From Paracoccus sp. N5 (GTDB lineage: Bacteria; Pseudomonadota; Alphaproteobacteria; Rhodobacterales; Rhodobacteraceae): a stretch of DNA of 64,000 nt. This document shows, piece by piece, positions 33,203 through 41,882 of the stretch. The notes beneath the pieces were generated by a model. That model was given only the letters and a program-made list of their open reading frames with translations. It ran no database searches and was not told where the DNA came from. The stretch is from positions 760,001 through 824,000 of the forward strand of contig NZ_AQUO01000002.1 in the NCBI RefSeq assembly GCF_000371965.1. The letters run 5' to 3'. Each line of letters opens with the position of its first letter. Within the stretch, counting starts at the first letter, position 1. The translations under genes and the position numbers were made by a program.

Positions 33203-34555
33203 TTGGAAGCCCAGGCGACGGCGCCCGCCGCCGACAGATCCGACCCGTTGATGCGCCAGGCAAGCGTGCTGGTCGTCGACGACGAACCGGGGATGCGCAA
33301 TTTCCTGGTCAAGACGCTGCAACCCCATTGCCGCGCGGTGCTGGAGGCGGCGGATGTCGGGATCGCCAGCGCCATGCTGCAACAGCAGCGCTTCGACATC
33401 GTGCTGCTGGACAACCGCATGCCCGGCCCGCGCGGCATCGACTGGCTGGTGCAGCAGCGCAATCAGGGCTGGCGGTTCGAGGCCATCATGATCACCGCCT
33501 TTCCCGACCTGGATACCGCCGTCGAGGCGATGCGGGCGGGGGCGGCGGATTTCCTGTTCAAGCCGTGCCGCGCCAACCAGGTGCTGAACGCGGTGCGGCG
33601 CAGCATGGAACTGGCCGCGCTGCGGCGCGAGAACCTGCTGCTGCGCCACGAACTCGACCGGGCGCGGCTGAGCCAGCGCAGCCAGCTCCTGGGCAACTCG
33701 CCCGCCATCGAGGCGGTGCGCGACAGGCTGCGCCGCGTGGCCGGGCTGCCGACGCCGGTGCTGATCTCGGGCGGCTCGGGCACCGGCAAGGAGGAGGCGG
33801 CGCGCTTCCTGCATGCGCTCTCGGGCCGCGCCGACCGGCCCTTCGTCGCGATCAATTGCGCCACCATCCCCGCCGACATGCTGGAAGCGGAGCTGTTCGG
33901 CCATGCGCCGCATGGCGCGGACCAGGGACGGACGGGCCTGTTCGTCTCGGCCGAGGGCGGCACCGTCTTCTTCGACGAGATCGCCGAACTGCCCAGGCCG
34001 GCGCAGGCGGCGCTGCTGCGGGTGCTCGACAGGCAGACCATCCGCCCGGTCGGCTCGGAGCGCGAGAGGGCGCTGGACCTGCGCTTCGTCTTTGCCACCG
34101 GAAAGACGCTCGCGGCCGAGGTCGAGGCCGGCCGGTTCCGCGAGGACCTGTTCTTTCGGGTCAACGTCCTGCAGATCGAGATGCCGCCGCTGAAGCTGCG
34201 CGGCACGGACACCATCGACCTGGCCGCCTTCTTCATGGCCGGGCTGGCCGCGGAACTGGGGCTGGAGCCCCTGCCGATCGATTCCCAGGTGCGCGCGGCG
34301 CTGCTGCGCCACCCCTGGCCCGGCAATATCCGCGAGCTTCGCAACTTCGTCGAGCGGTCGCTGATCTTCGGCCGCTTTCCGCTGGAGACGCTGGGGCCGG
34401 CCACGCCGCAGGACATCGAGCCGCTGGATGCGGTGCAGCGCCGGCACATCCTGCAGGCGCTGGAACTGGCCGGCGGCAACCGCTCGCGCGCCGCGGACTG
34501 GCTGGGCGTGTCCCGCAAGACCATCGAGCGGAAATGCGCGCGCTGGGGGCTGTAA
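33203..34555 (+). CDS. NtrC-like response regulator lacking the GAFTGA loop
   Basis: A 450-residue regulator with three domains. The receiver (about 18-135) has the phosphorylatable Asp in VLLDNRMPGP near 69. The AAA+ domain has Walker A GGSGTGKE near 190 and Walker B GTVFFDEIAEL. The C-terminal Fis-type helix-turn-helix is GGNRSRAADWLGVSRKTIER. Where sigma-54 activators have GAFTGA, this protein reads HAPHGADQGRTGLF: the motif is missing and the loop shortened. The TTG at 33203 is chosen because GGGAGG lies five bases upstream and the resulting N-terminus resembles that of the second regulator; ATG 33251 is the alternative. It converges on the sensor kinase gene, 18 bases away. Confidence 0.78.
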   Translation: MEAQATAPAADRSDPLMRQASVLVVDDEPGMRNFLVKTLQPHCRAVLEAADVGIASAMLQQQRFDIVLLDNRMPGPRGIDWLVQQRNQGWRFEAIMITAFPDLDTAVEAMRAGAADFLFKPCRANQVLNAVRRSMELAALRRENLLLRHELDRARLSQRSQLLGNSPAIEAVRDRLRRVAGLPTPVLISGGSGTGKEEAARFLHALSGRADRPFVAINCATIPADMLEAELFGHAPHGADQGRTGLFVSAEGGTVFFDEIAELPRPAQAALLRVLDRQTIRPVGSERERALDLRFVFATGKTLAAEVEAGRFREDLFFRVNVLQIEMPPLKLRGTDTIDLAAFFMAGLAAELGLEPLPIDSQVRAALLRHPWPGNIRELRNFVERSLIFGRFPLETLGPATPQDIEPLDAVQRRHILQALELAGGNRSRAADWLGVSRKTIERKCARWGL

Positions 34556-34573
34556 GCGGCGCGCGCGGCGCGA

Positions 34574-36544
34574 TCACGCCGCGGGCAGCCAGATGCGGAA
34601 GCGGCTGCCGGTCGCGTCGCTCTCGACCGTGATGCTGCCGCCCTGGCGCTCGATCAGCCGGCGGCAGATCGACAGGCCCAGCCCGGTGCCGCCCTTGCGG
34701 CCGCGGCTGGTGACGAAGGGCTCGAAGATCTGCCCCAGGATCTCGGGCGGGATGCCGGTGCCGGTGTCGGAAAGCTCCAGCGAGACGCCCTGCGCCCCGT
34801 CGAGCGTCGCGTCGCGGCTGGCGATGCGGATCTCGCCGCCCTCGGGCATGGCGTGGATGGCGTTGGCGATCAGGTTCACCAGCACCTGCTGCAACGCCAC
34901 CCGGCCGATCCGCACCATCCGCGTCGAGCGCAGGTCGTGGCGCAGGGCGACGGTGCCGCGCGCCAGCATGTGCCGGACCAGCGGTTCGCAATCCGCGACC
35001 GCCTGCACCGGATCGGTTGCGGGGTCGCCCTCGCCCGGCTCGTCCGTCCGGGCGAAGTCCAGGAGCCGCGTCACGATCTGCGAGATGCGGTGGATCTGTT
35101 CGTCGATCAGCCGCAGCTCGGTCTCGGCCGGTCGGGCCGCCGGGCCGAGGATCTCGCGCAGCACGTCCAGATTGCCCTGGATCACCGCCAGCGGGTTGTT
35201 GATCTCATGCGCGATCCCGGCCGAGATCTCGCCCAGGGCGGCCAGCTTTTCGGATTGCACCAGCTGATGCGTCGCCACCTGCAGTTCATGCACGGCCCGG
35301 CGCAGGGCGACGGTGCGTTCCTCGACCCGCTGGTTCAGCGCGTCGTTCCAGGCACGCAGCTGCCGGTCGCGGTCCTGCAACTGCGCCAGCAAGGTATCCA
35401 GCAGCATGGCAAGCCCGGTGATCTCGTCCGCGCCGCGGGTGACGCCGGTCCGGGCGGAAAGGTCGCCCCTGCCCAGCCGGGCAAAGGTCTCGGCGATCTT
35501 CTCGAGCGGGCGGAAGATGCTGCCCGCCCATCCCAGGAACACCGGCACCGTGACCAGCGCCACCAGCAGGAAGGCGGCCAGGACCAGCAGCACCGTGCGG
35601 CGCTTGGCCTCGGCGAAGGGGCGCTCGAGGATGCCGACATAGATCATGCCGATGCGCTGGCGCGCGCTGTCCTCGACCGGGGCATAGGCCGAGATATAGC
35701 GGTCCTGCAGCACCTGCGCCCGGGCCAGCCAGACCTGGCCTTGGCCGAGCACCCGGTCGCGCACGATGGCCGAGGCGCGGGTCCCCAGTGCCCGCGCCCC
35801 GCCCGCCACCGTGACATTGGTCGAAATGCGCATGTCGCCCAGGAACAGCGAGACCGTGGCATGGGCGCCCGGCGGCAGGGTGTCGGGGCGATAGATCAGC
35901 TCGTTGATACGGTCGATGACGGACAGGTTGCGGTTCAGCAGGATGCCGCCGACCATGATCGCCGGCGCGCCGGTATCCGGCCGGTTGGCCGCGACGACCG
36001 ACTGGACGACCATGCCGCGGGTCTCGGTCTGCTGCGGCTTCTGGCCGGTGGCATCGACCATGACGATCTCGGCCCGCGCGGCAAGCCCGGGCGAGATGGC
36101 GCGAAGTTCGGCCTGGTCCAGGATCTCGATCAGGTTGCGCGCGCCCCGCACCGGGGCCGCGCCCGGCACATGCAGCGGGCGCGCCCCCCGCGGGCTGGCG
36201 GCGACCATGCCACCGGCCGGGCTGGCGAGGTAGAGATAGTCGAGCCCCAGCCGCACCCGGTAGAGGTCCAGCAAGCCGGCCAGGTCGGCGCTATGGGCGA
36301 ATTCCTCGGAACGCGCCAGCATCTCGATCCGCTCGCCGGCGGTTTCCAGGATGTTCTGCAGATATTGCTGGGCGATGGTCAGGTCGCTGTTGACCTTGGC
36401 GGTCAGCAGCCGGTCGAACTTGAGCGACCATTGATACATGGTGATGCCCAGGAACACCGGCAGGATCACCAGCACCGGCAAGAGCGCGATGGCAAGCAGG
36501 CGGTAGCGCACCGAATGACGCCAGCGGCGGGTCGCCTCAGCCAT
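34574..36544 (-). CDS. Membrane sensor histidine kinase
   Basis: A 656-residue kinase. The first membrane helix (about 14-36) is followed by a roughly 280-residue extracytoplasmic sensor region of the cache type, then a second helix (about 320-343, VLLVLAAFLLVALVTVPVFL), a HAMP linker and a coiled coil. The HisKA domain has the phosphoacceptor His in GIAHEINNPLAVIQGN near residue 446. The HATPase domain shows NLIANAIHAMPEGGE, SDTGTGIPPE and GGTGLGLSI. The gene overlaps the preceding response-regulator gene by 8 bases, so they form one operon; the other regulator gene converges from the other side. The ligand is unknown; a small carboxylate such as oxalate or glyoxylate would fit the neighbours. 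Confidence 0.88.
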   Translation of the reverse strand: MAEATRRWRHSVRYRLLAIALLPVLVILPVFLGITMYQWSLKFDRLLTAKVNSDLTIAQQYLQNILETAGERIEMLARSEEFAHSADLAGLLDLYRVRLGLDYLYLASPAGGMVAASPRGARPLHVPGAAPVRGARNLIEILDQAELRAISPGLAARAEIVMVDATGQKPQQTETRGMVVQSVVAANRPDTGAPAIMVGGILLNRNLSVIDRINELIYRPDTLPPGAHATVSLFLGDMRISTNVTVAGGARALGTRASAIVRDRVLGQGQVWLARAQVLQDRYISAYAPVEDSARQRIGMIYVGILERPFAEAKRRTVLLVLAAFLLVALVTVPVFLGWAGSIFRPLEKIAETFARLGRGDLSARTGVTRGADEITGLAMLLDTLLAQLQDRDRQLRAWNDALNQRVEERTVALRRAVHELQVATHQLVQSEKLAALGEISAGIAHEINNPLAVIQGNLDVLREILGPAARPAETELRLIDEQIHRISQIVTRLLDFARTDEPGEGDPATDPVQAVADCEPLVRHMLARGTVALRHDLRSTRMVRIGRVALQQVLVNLIANAIHAMPEGGEIRIASRDATLDGAQGVSLELSDTGTGIPPEILGQIFEPFVTSRGRKGGTGLGLSICRRLIERQGGSITVESDATGSRFRIWLPAA

Positions 36545-37907
36545 TCCAGTCCGCCAGGCGCCGGTCGATGGTCTTGCGCGAGATGCCCAGCCGCGACGCC
36601 GCCGCCTCGCGGTCGCCGTCCAGCGCCGCCAGCGTGCCCATGATCGCCCGCCGTTCGATCTCGGCCAGGGTCTGGCTGTCGCGGCGGCCCAGCTGGGCGG
36701 CCAGCGGCGGGAAGCGGCCCAGGATCAGCGCGCGCTCGACGGCATTGCGCAGCTCGCGCACATTGCCGGGCCAGTCATAGGTGGCCAGGTTCGCCCGCAC
36801 CTCGGCGGTGATCGGCACGGGCCGCATGCCGAGCTGGCGCGACAGGATGTCCATGAACAGATGCACCAGGTCGAACAGGTCCGGCCCGCGCTCGACCAGC
36901 GTCGGCATGGCGATATGCAGCACGTTGATGCGATAGAGCAGGTCGGCCCGCAGCCGCCCCTCGGCCACCGCCTTGTCGAGATCGGCATTGGCGGCAAAGA
37001 TCAGCCGCACGTCCACCGGGGTCTCGCGCTCGGACCCCAGCGGCCGGATGCGGCGATCCTCGATGACGCGCAAGAGCTTCGCCTGCAGCCCGACGGAAAG
37101 CTCGGCGATCTCGTCCAGGAACAGCGTGCCGCCGCGCGCGGACATGAACAGCCCCTCGCGGTTCTGCTGGGCGCCGGGGAAGGCGCCGCGGATATGGCCG
37201 AAAAGCTCGGTCTCCAGCATGTCCTGCGGGATGGCGGCGCAATTGACCGGCACGAAGGCATGGTCGGCGCGATCCGACAGCGCATGGATCATCCGCGCCG
37301 CCACCTCCTTGCCGGTGCCCGAGGCGCCGGTGATCAGAACCGAAGAGGGCGTGGCGGCGACGCGGGCGATCACCTGCCGCACCGCCTCGATGGCCGGAGA
37401 GCCGCCGACCAGCTCGCTGCGCAGCCGGTCCTGGTCGAGGCTGTTACGCAGCTCCTGGCGCAGCACCAGGTTTTCCCGCCGCAGCCTCTCGCCCTCGAGA
37501 CAGCGGGTGATGCCGTTCAGCAGCTGGTTGGTGCGAAAGGGTTTCAGCAGGAAATCCGACGCCCCGGCCTGCAGGGCCTGGATGGCGGTTTCCATGTCGG
37601 CATAGGCGGTCATCAGGATGGCGGGCGGAAAGAAACCCAGCCGCCGCTGCTCGGAAAGCCAGTCGACGCCGCGCTGGCCCTCCATCAGGTTGTCCAGGAT
37701 GACCAGGTCGAAGTCGGTCTCGGCGATCAGGGCGCTGGCCTCGGCGGTATTGGCGGCCAGGCGTATGGCGCGGCATTTCGGGGCCAGGATCCGCTCGAGG
37801 AAATTCCGCATGCCCGGCTCGTCCTCGACGACCAGGATCGCGGCCTGGGCGGTCGCCTCGCCGAATGCGCCTTGCGTTCCAGGCCTTGGGTCGGTTTCCG
37901 CCTGCAT
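36537..37907 (-). CDS. NtrC-like response regulator with altered GAFPGA loop
   Basis: A 456-residue regulator: receiver domain with Asp in VILDNLMEGQRG near residue 70, AAA+ domain with Walker A TGASGTGKE and Walker B GTLFLDEIAEL, and a C-terminal Fis-type helix-turn-helix (REAAASRLGISRKTIDRR). The sigma-54 contact loop reads GAFPGA, with Pro in place of the critical Thr, so normal sigma-54 activation is doubtful. The ATG at 37907 follows AAGGGG; a longer frame upstream overlaps the operator array. It is operonic with the histidine kinase and diverges from the MFS transporter gene, where four dyad sites lie. Confidence 0.85.
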   Translation of the reverse strand: MQAETDPRPGTQGAFGEATAQAAILVVEDEPGMRNFLERILAPKCRAIRLAANTAEASALIAETDFDLVILDNLMEGQRGVDWLSEQRRLGFFPPAILMTAYADMETAIQALQAGASDFLLKPFRTNQLLNGITRCLEGERLRRENLVLRQELRNSLDQDRLRSELVGGSPAIEAVRQVIARVAATPSSVLITGASGTGKEVAARMIHALSDRADHAFVPVNCAAIPQDMLETELFGHIRGAFPGAQQNREGLFMSARGGTLFLDEIAELSVGLQAKLLRVIEDRRIRPLGSERETPVDVRLIFAANADLDKAVAEGRLRADLLYRINVLHIAMPTLVERGPDLFDLVHLFMDILSRQLGMRPVPITAEVRANLATYDWPGNVRELRNAVERALILGRFPPLAAQLGRRDSQTLAEIERRAIMGTLAALDGDREAAASRLGISRKTIDRRLADWNG

Positions 37908-38006
37908 CACACCCCTTCCCCCCGAGAAGACACAGTCGCATTCCCCCGCCCGGCTTGGCAAGCGCCCGGCTCTTGCCGGATGGACCCGGGCGGGGCGCAG
38001 GTCAAC

Positions 38007-38102
38007 GGACAAGCGGTCCGGGTGCCGCGGACAGCCTGTCCGTCGATGCGTCCCGGCGCCAGGCGCGGGACAGATTGTCCAGGCAAGGCGGACATATTGT
38101 CA
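38007..38102. promoter_or_regulatory. Array of four GGACA-N3-TGTCC dyads between regulator and transporter genes
   Basis: Sites are at 38007-38019 (GGACAAGCGGTCC), 38029-38041 (GGACAGCCTGTCC, perfect), 38068-38080 (GGACAGATTGTCC, perfect) and 38090-38102 (GGACATATTGTCA). Centres are 22, 39 and 22 bases apart, so there are two pairs each spaced two helical turns. The array fills the 325-bp divergent gap (37908-38232). The arrangement is typical for cooperative binding of dimeric response regulators; the bound factor is inferred to be one of the two neighbouring NtrC-like proteins. Confidence 0.65.
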
Positions 38103-38232
38103 ATTGATATCAACAGGCTGATCTGGCTTCATCCCTTTTCACGCGCATCCGCGACCGCGAGCCGCACGCCGGAAGAGGAGCCGGCGGCAACGCGCGCGCC
38201 CCAGGTCGCATGCCCAGGGAGGAAAACAACAC

Positions 38233-39894
38233 ATGACGGATCTTCAGGAAAGCTGGACAGAGATCGGCGCTTCCGCCGGCCTGCTGTCCCGAGACCGCAC
38301 GATCGCGAAGCCCGGCTTCAACCGCTGGCTGGTGCCGCCCGCCGCGCTGGCGATCCACCTGTGCATCGGCATGGCCTATGGCTTCTCGGTGTTCTGGCTG
38401 CCGCTGTCGCGCGCCATCGGCGTCAGCGACCCGGTGAGTTGCGAGGGCATGAGCCTGGTCTCGGCGCTGTTCACCACCAGCTGCGACTGGCGCATCGCCG
38501 ACCTGGGCTGGATCTATACGCTGTTCTTCGTGCTGCTGGGATCCTCGGCCGCGATCTGGGGCGGCTGGCTGGAAACCGCGGGGCCGCGCAAGGCCGGCGT
38601 GGTCGCGGCCTGCTGCTGGTGCGGCGGCATGGTCATCTCGGGCATCGGGGTGATGACGCACCAGCTTTGGCTGATGTGGCTCGGCTCGGGCGTCATCGGC
38701 GGCATCGGGCTGGGCCTGGGCTATATCTCGCCGGTCTCGACGCTGATTAAGTGGTTCCCCGACCGGCGCGGGCTGGCGACCGGCATGGCGATCATGGGCT
38801 TCGGCGGCGGCGCGATGATCGGCGCACCCCTGGCCGACCGGCTGATGAACCATTTCCAGTCGGCCCATGAGGTCGGCGTCTGGCAGACCTTCTTTGCCAT
38901 GGCGGCGATCTATCTGGTCTTCATGCTGGCCGGCGCCTTCGCCTATCGCGTGCCGCCGGCCGGCTGGAAGCCCGAGGGCTGGCAGCCCAAGGTCTCGGCC
39001 AGGAAGGCCGCGATGATCACCCAGCACCACGTCCACCTGCGCGACGCCCACAAGACCCGGCAGTTCTGGCTGATCTGGCTGGTGCTGTGCCTGAACGTCT
39101 CGGCCGGGATCGGGGTCATCGGCATGGCCTCGCCCATGCTGCAGGAGATCTTCGCCGGCCATCTGATCGGCCGGCCCGACCTGGACTTTACCCAGCTCGA
39201 CACCGGGCAGAAGGCCGCCATCGCCGCCATCGCCGCCGGTTTCGCGGGGCTTCTGTCGCTGTTCAACATCGGCGGGCGGCTGGGCTGGGCCTCGGCCTCG
39301 GACCGGTTCGGGCGCAAGAACACCTATTTCATCTTCTTCATCCTGGGCATCGCGCTTTACACCCTGGCGCCCAGCGTGGCGCATTCCGGCAACCAGGTGC
39401 TGTTCGTGGCGATGATCTGCGTCATCATCTCGATGTATGGCGGCGGCTTCTCGACGGTGCCGGCCTATCTGGCGGATGTGTTCGGCACGCAGTTCGTCGG
39501 CGCCATCCACGGCCGGCTGCTGACCGCCTGGGCCACGGCGGGCATCGTCGGGCCGGTGGTGGTGAACTATCTGCGCGAGGCGCAGATCGCCGCCGGCGTG
39601 CCGCGGGCGCAGGTCTATGACTATACGATGTATATCCTTGCCGGTTTCCTGGCGCTGGGGCTGATCTGCAACCTGCTGGTGCGGCCGCTGGACGAGAAAT
39701 GGTTCATGAAGCCCGAGGAACTGGCGGCCCTGCAGGCGCGCGAGCACAAGACCGCCGAAGTCCGGAGCGGCTCCTTCGGCATCGACCGCGGCCGTTTCGA
39801 CCTGCCGGCGCTGCTGGCCTGGGCGGCGGTCGGCATCCCGCTGGCCTGGGGCGTGTGGATGACGGCGCAGAAGACCGCGGCGCTGTTTCACTGA
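38233..39894 (+). CDS. OFA-family MFS transporter (oxalate/formate antiporter-like)
   Basis: A 553-residue transporter with about twelve membrane helices. The OFA pattern includes HLCIGMAYGFSVFWLPL early on and GLGLGYISPVSTLIKWFPDR plus RRGLATGMAIMGFGGGAMI in the first half. The second half has FNIGGRLGWASASDRFGRKN and GGGFSTVPAYLADVFGT. OFA proteins exchange oxalate for formate or carry related monocarboxylates. A central cytoplasmic loop and a slightly long C-terminus are present. RBS AGGGAGG precedes the ATG. Dyads upstream and the adjacent two-component genes suggest induced expression. No oxalyl-CoA decarboxylase is in the window, so the true substrate may be formate, oxalate or glyoxylate-like acids. 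Confidence 0.85.
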   Translation: MTDLQESWTEIGASAGLLSRDRTIAKPGFNRWLVPPAALAIHLCIGMAYGFSVFWLPLSRAIGVSDPVSCEGMSLVSALFTTSCDWRIADLGWIYTLFFVLLGSSAAIWGGWLETAGPRKAGVVAACCWCGGMVISGIGVMTHQLWLMWLGSGVIGGIGLGLGYISPVSTLIKWFPDRRGLATGMAIMGFGGGAMIGAPLADRLMNHFQSAHEVGVWQTFFAMAAIYLVFMLAGAFAYRVPPAGWKPEGWQPKVSARKAAMITQHHVHLRDAHKTRQFWLIWLVLCLNVSAGIGVIGMASPMLQEIFAGHLIGRPDLDFTQLDTGQKAAIAAIAAGFAGLLSLFNIGGRLGWASASDRFGRKNTYFIFFILGIALYTLAPSVAHSGNQVLFVAMICVIISMYGGGFSTVPAYLADVFGTQFVGAIHGRLLTAWATAGIVGPVVVNYLREAQIAAGVPRAQVYDYTMYILAGFLALGLICNLLVRPLDEKWFMKPEELAALQAREHKTAEVRSGSFGIDRGRFDLPALLAWAAVGIPLAWGVWMTAQKTAALFH

Positions 39895-40038
39895 CGGCGG
39901 GCCGTGCCGGCCGGCGGTGGCGAAGCCCTGCCTGGGCGCATGGTTGGCGCACCGGATCCATGGTCGCTGCCCGGCTGGCCCTTTTCCCGCCCGCCGGTTT
40001 GGGCTTTCCTTCCCCTCAAGCCAGCAGGAGATTCGTTG

Positions 40039-41076
40039 ATGCCGCCCATCGCCAGCCAGCCCGCGGACGCCTCCTTGACGGCGAATGCGATTTTCCTGAC
40101 GCTGTCGCTGGACCAGGACGAGGCGGCGCTGCAGGCCTTCCGCGACCTTTGCGCCGATCTGGCGGGGCTCGTGCGCGCGGTGGGCTTTCGCAACCCCGCC
40201 GCCGGGCTCAACTGCGTGATGGGCATCGGCCATGCGCTGTGGCAGCGCCTGGAGATGGGCGCGACGCCGCAGGGCCTGCACCCGTTCCGCGCCCTCTCGG
40301 GCGTGCATCACGCGCCGGCGACGCCGGGCGACATCCTGCTGCACATCCGCGCCGCGCGGCCGGATTTCTGCTTCGAACTCGCGCGCCAGCTCATGCTGCG
40401 CCTTGGCCCCGTCACGACGCTCGAGGACGAGACTCAGGGCTTCAAGTTCTTCGACAACCGCGACCTCTTGGGCTTCGTCGACGGCACCGAGAACCCCGAG
40501 GGCGCCCAGCGGACCGAGGCCGTGCTGGTCGGCGACGAAGACCCCGCCTTCACCGGCTCGAGCTATGTCGTCGTGCAGAAATACCTGCACGACCTCGCGA
40601 AATGGGAGGCGATGGGCGTGGCCGCGCAGGAACGCATCATCGGCCGCCACAAGCTTTCGGATATCGAGTTCCCCGATGCCGAAAAGGCCAGCTCGGCCCA
40701 TAACGTGCTGACCAACATCAACGATGCGCAGGGCAATCAGTTGCAGATCCTGCGCGACAACATGCCCTTCGGCAGCCCCGGCCGGGCCGAGGCCGGCACC
40801 TATTTCATCGGCTACGCCCGCGAGCCGGGCCGCATCGAGACCATGCTGGAGAATATGTTCATCGGCCTGCCGCCGGGGAATTACGACCGCATCCTCGATG
40901 TCTCGACGGCGGTGACGGGCGGGCTGTTCTTCGTGCCGACCGTCGATGTGCTGGAACGTATCGGCGCCGGAGAGCCCGTGGCGCAGGCCGCTGCGCCGGC
41001 CCCGGCAGCCGCGGCACCGCCCGACGGCTCGCTGGGCCTGGGATCCTTGAAACGCGAGACTGGACAGGGGAACTGA
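40039..41076 (+). CDS. DyP-type haem peroxidase with encapsulin-targeting tail
   Basis: A 345-residue dye-decolorising peroxidase. The signature GFVDGTEN (catalytic Asp near residue 147) is present, as are a conserved His near 221 that is likely the proximal haem ligand, and TYFIGYARE. After an Ala/Pro linker (about 315-328) the protein ends with DGSLGLGSLKRE, the known encapsulin cargo peptide of DyP enzymes. It should be packaged inside the shell encoded one base downstream and act against peroxide or oxidised aromatics. ATG 40039 follows AGGAG; a longer upstream frame is rejected for lack of resemblance. Confidence 0.92.
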   Translation: MPPIASQPADASLTANAIFLTLSLDQDEAALQAFRDLCADLAGLVRAVGFRNPAAGLNCVMGIGHALWQRLEMGATPQGLHPFRALSGVHHAPATPGDILLHIRAARPDFCFELARQLMLRLGPVTTLEDETQGFKFFDNRDLLGFVDGTENPEGAQRTEAVLVGDEDPAFTGSSYVVVQKYLHDLAKWEAMGVAAQERIIGRHKLSDIEFPDAEKASSAHNVLTNINDAQGNQLQILRDNMPFGSPGRAEAGTYFIGYAREPGRIETMLENMFIGLPPGNYDRILDVSTAVTGGLFFVPTVDVLERIGAGEPVAQAAAPAPAAAAPPDGSLGLGSLKRETGQGN

Positions 41077-41077
41077 C

Positions 41078-41875
41078 ATGGACAATCTCTATCGCGAACT
41101 GGCCCCGATCAGCAGCGCCGTCTGGGCGCAGATCGAGGAGGAGGCCGCGCGCACGCTGAAACGCTACCTGGGCGCGCGCCGCGTCGTCGACCTGCACGGG
41201 CCCGAGGGCTTTGCGCTCTCCGCCGTGGGCACCGGCCACCTGAAGCCCGCGCCGGCCCTGGCCGAGGGCGTCGCCTGCCATCAGCGCGAGGTGAACCCGC
41301 TGGTCGAGCTGCGCGTGCCCTTCAGCCTGACCCGCGCCGCCGTGGACGACGTGGCGCGCGGCGCCAATGACAGCGACTGGCAGCCGCTGAAGGATGCCGC
41401 GCGCCAGCTCGCCCTGGCCGAGGACCGGCTGGTGTTCCATGGCTATCCCGAGGCCGGCATCAAGGGCATCCTGCCCGAGACCAGCAATCCGGCCGTGCCC
41501 CTGCCCGAGGATGTCGCCGACTATCCCGAGGCGGTGGCGCGCGCGGTCAGCGCCCTGCGGCTGGCCGGGGTGAACGGGCCCTATGCGCTGGTCCTGGGCA
41601 CCGCCGGCTTCACGGCGGCGAGCGGCGGGGCCGAGGACGGCTATCCGGTGCTCAAGCACCTGGAAAAGCTGGTCGACGCGCCAGTGGCCTGGAGCCAGGC
41701 CTTGCAGGGCGGCGCGGTGGTGACGACGCGCGGCGGCGATTTCGACCTCTGGCTGGGCCAGGACATCGCCATCGGTTACCTCGCGCATGACGCGCAGACG
41801 GTGACGCTGTATCTGCAGGAAAGCCTGACCTTCCAGATGCAGACCGGCGAGGCAGTCGTGGTGCTGGAGGCCTGA
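41078..41875 (+). CDS. Encapsulin shell protein (family 1)
   Basis: A 265-residue protein of the HK97-fold encapsulin family (formerly linocin/bacteriocin family). It starts MDNLYRELAPISSAVWAQIEEEA, of which RELAPISSAVWAQIEEEA is the N-terminal helix that binds cargo tails. Later come GPEGFALSAVGTG, LAEDRLVFHGYPEAGIKG and the ESLTFQMQTGEAVVVL C-terminus. Subunits self-assemble into a T=1 nanocompartment. It begins one base after the DyP stop, confirming a cargo-shell operon. The old bacteriocin annotation of this family should not be used. Confidence 0.93.
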   Translation: MDNLYRELAPISSAVWAQIEEEAARTLKRYLGARRVVDLHGPEGFALSAVGTGHLKPAPALAEGVACHQREVNPLVELRVPFSLTRAAVDDVARGANDSDWQPLKDAARQLALAEDRLVFHGYPEAGIKGILPETSNPAVPLPEDVADYPEAVARAVSALRLAGVNGPYALVLGTAGFTAASGGAEDGYPVLKHLEKLVDAPVAWSQALQGGAVVTTRGGDFDLWLGQDIAIGYLAHDAQTVTLYLQESLTFQMQTGEAVVVLEA

Positions 41876-41882
41876 GACGGCG

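Noticed and set aside
38101..38112. TTGATATCAA near 38104-38113 as an FNR box
   Set aside because: The half-sites are directly adjacent, without the 4-base spacer needed for FNR-family binding.
41078..41875. Bacteriocin (linocin M18) interpretation of the shell gene
   Set aside because: The cargo-tail on the adjacent DyP and the HK97-type sequence indicate an encapsulin, not a secreted bacteriocin.
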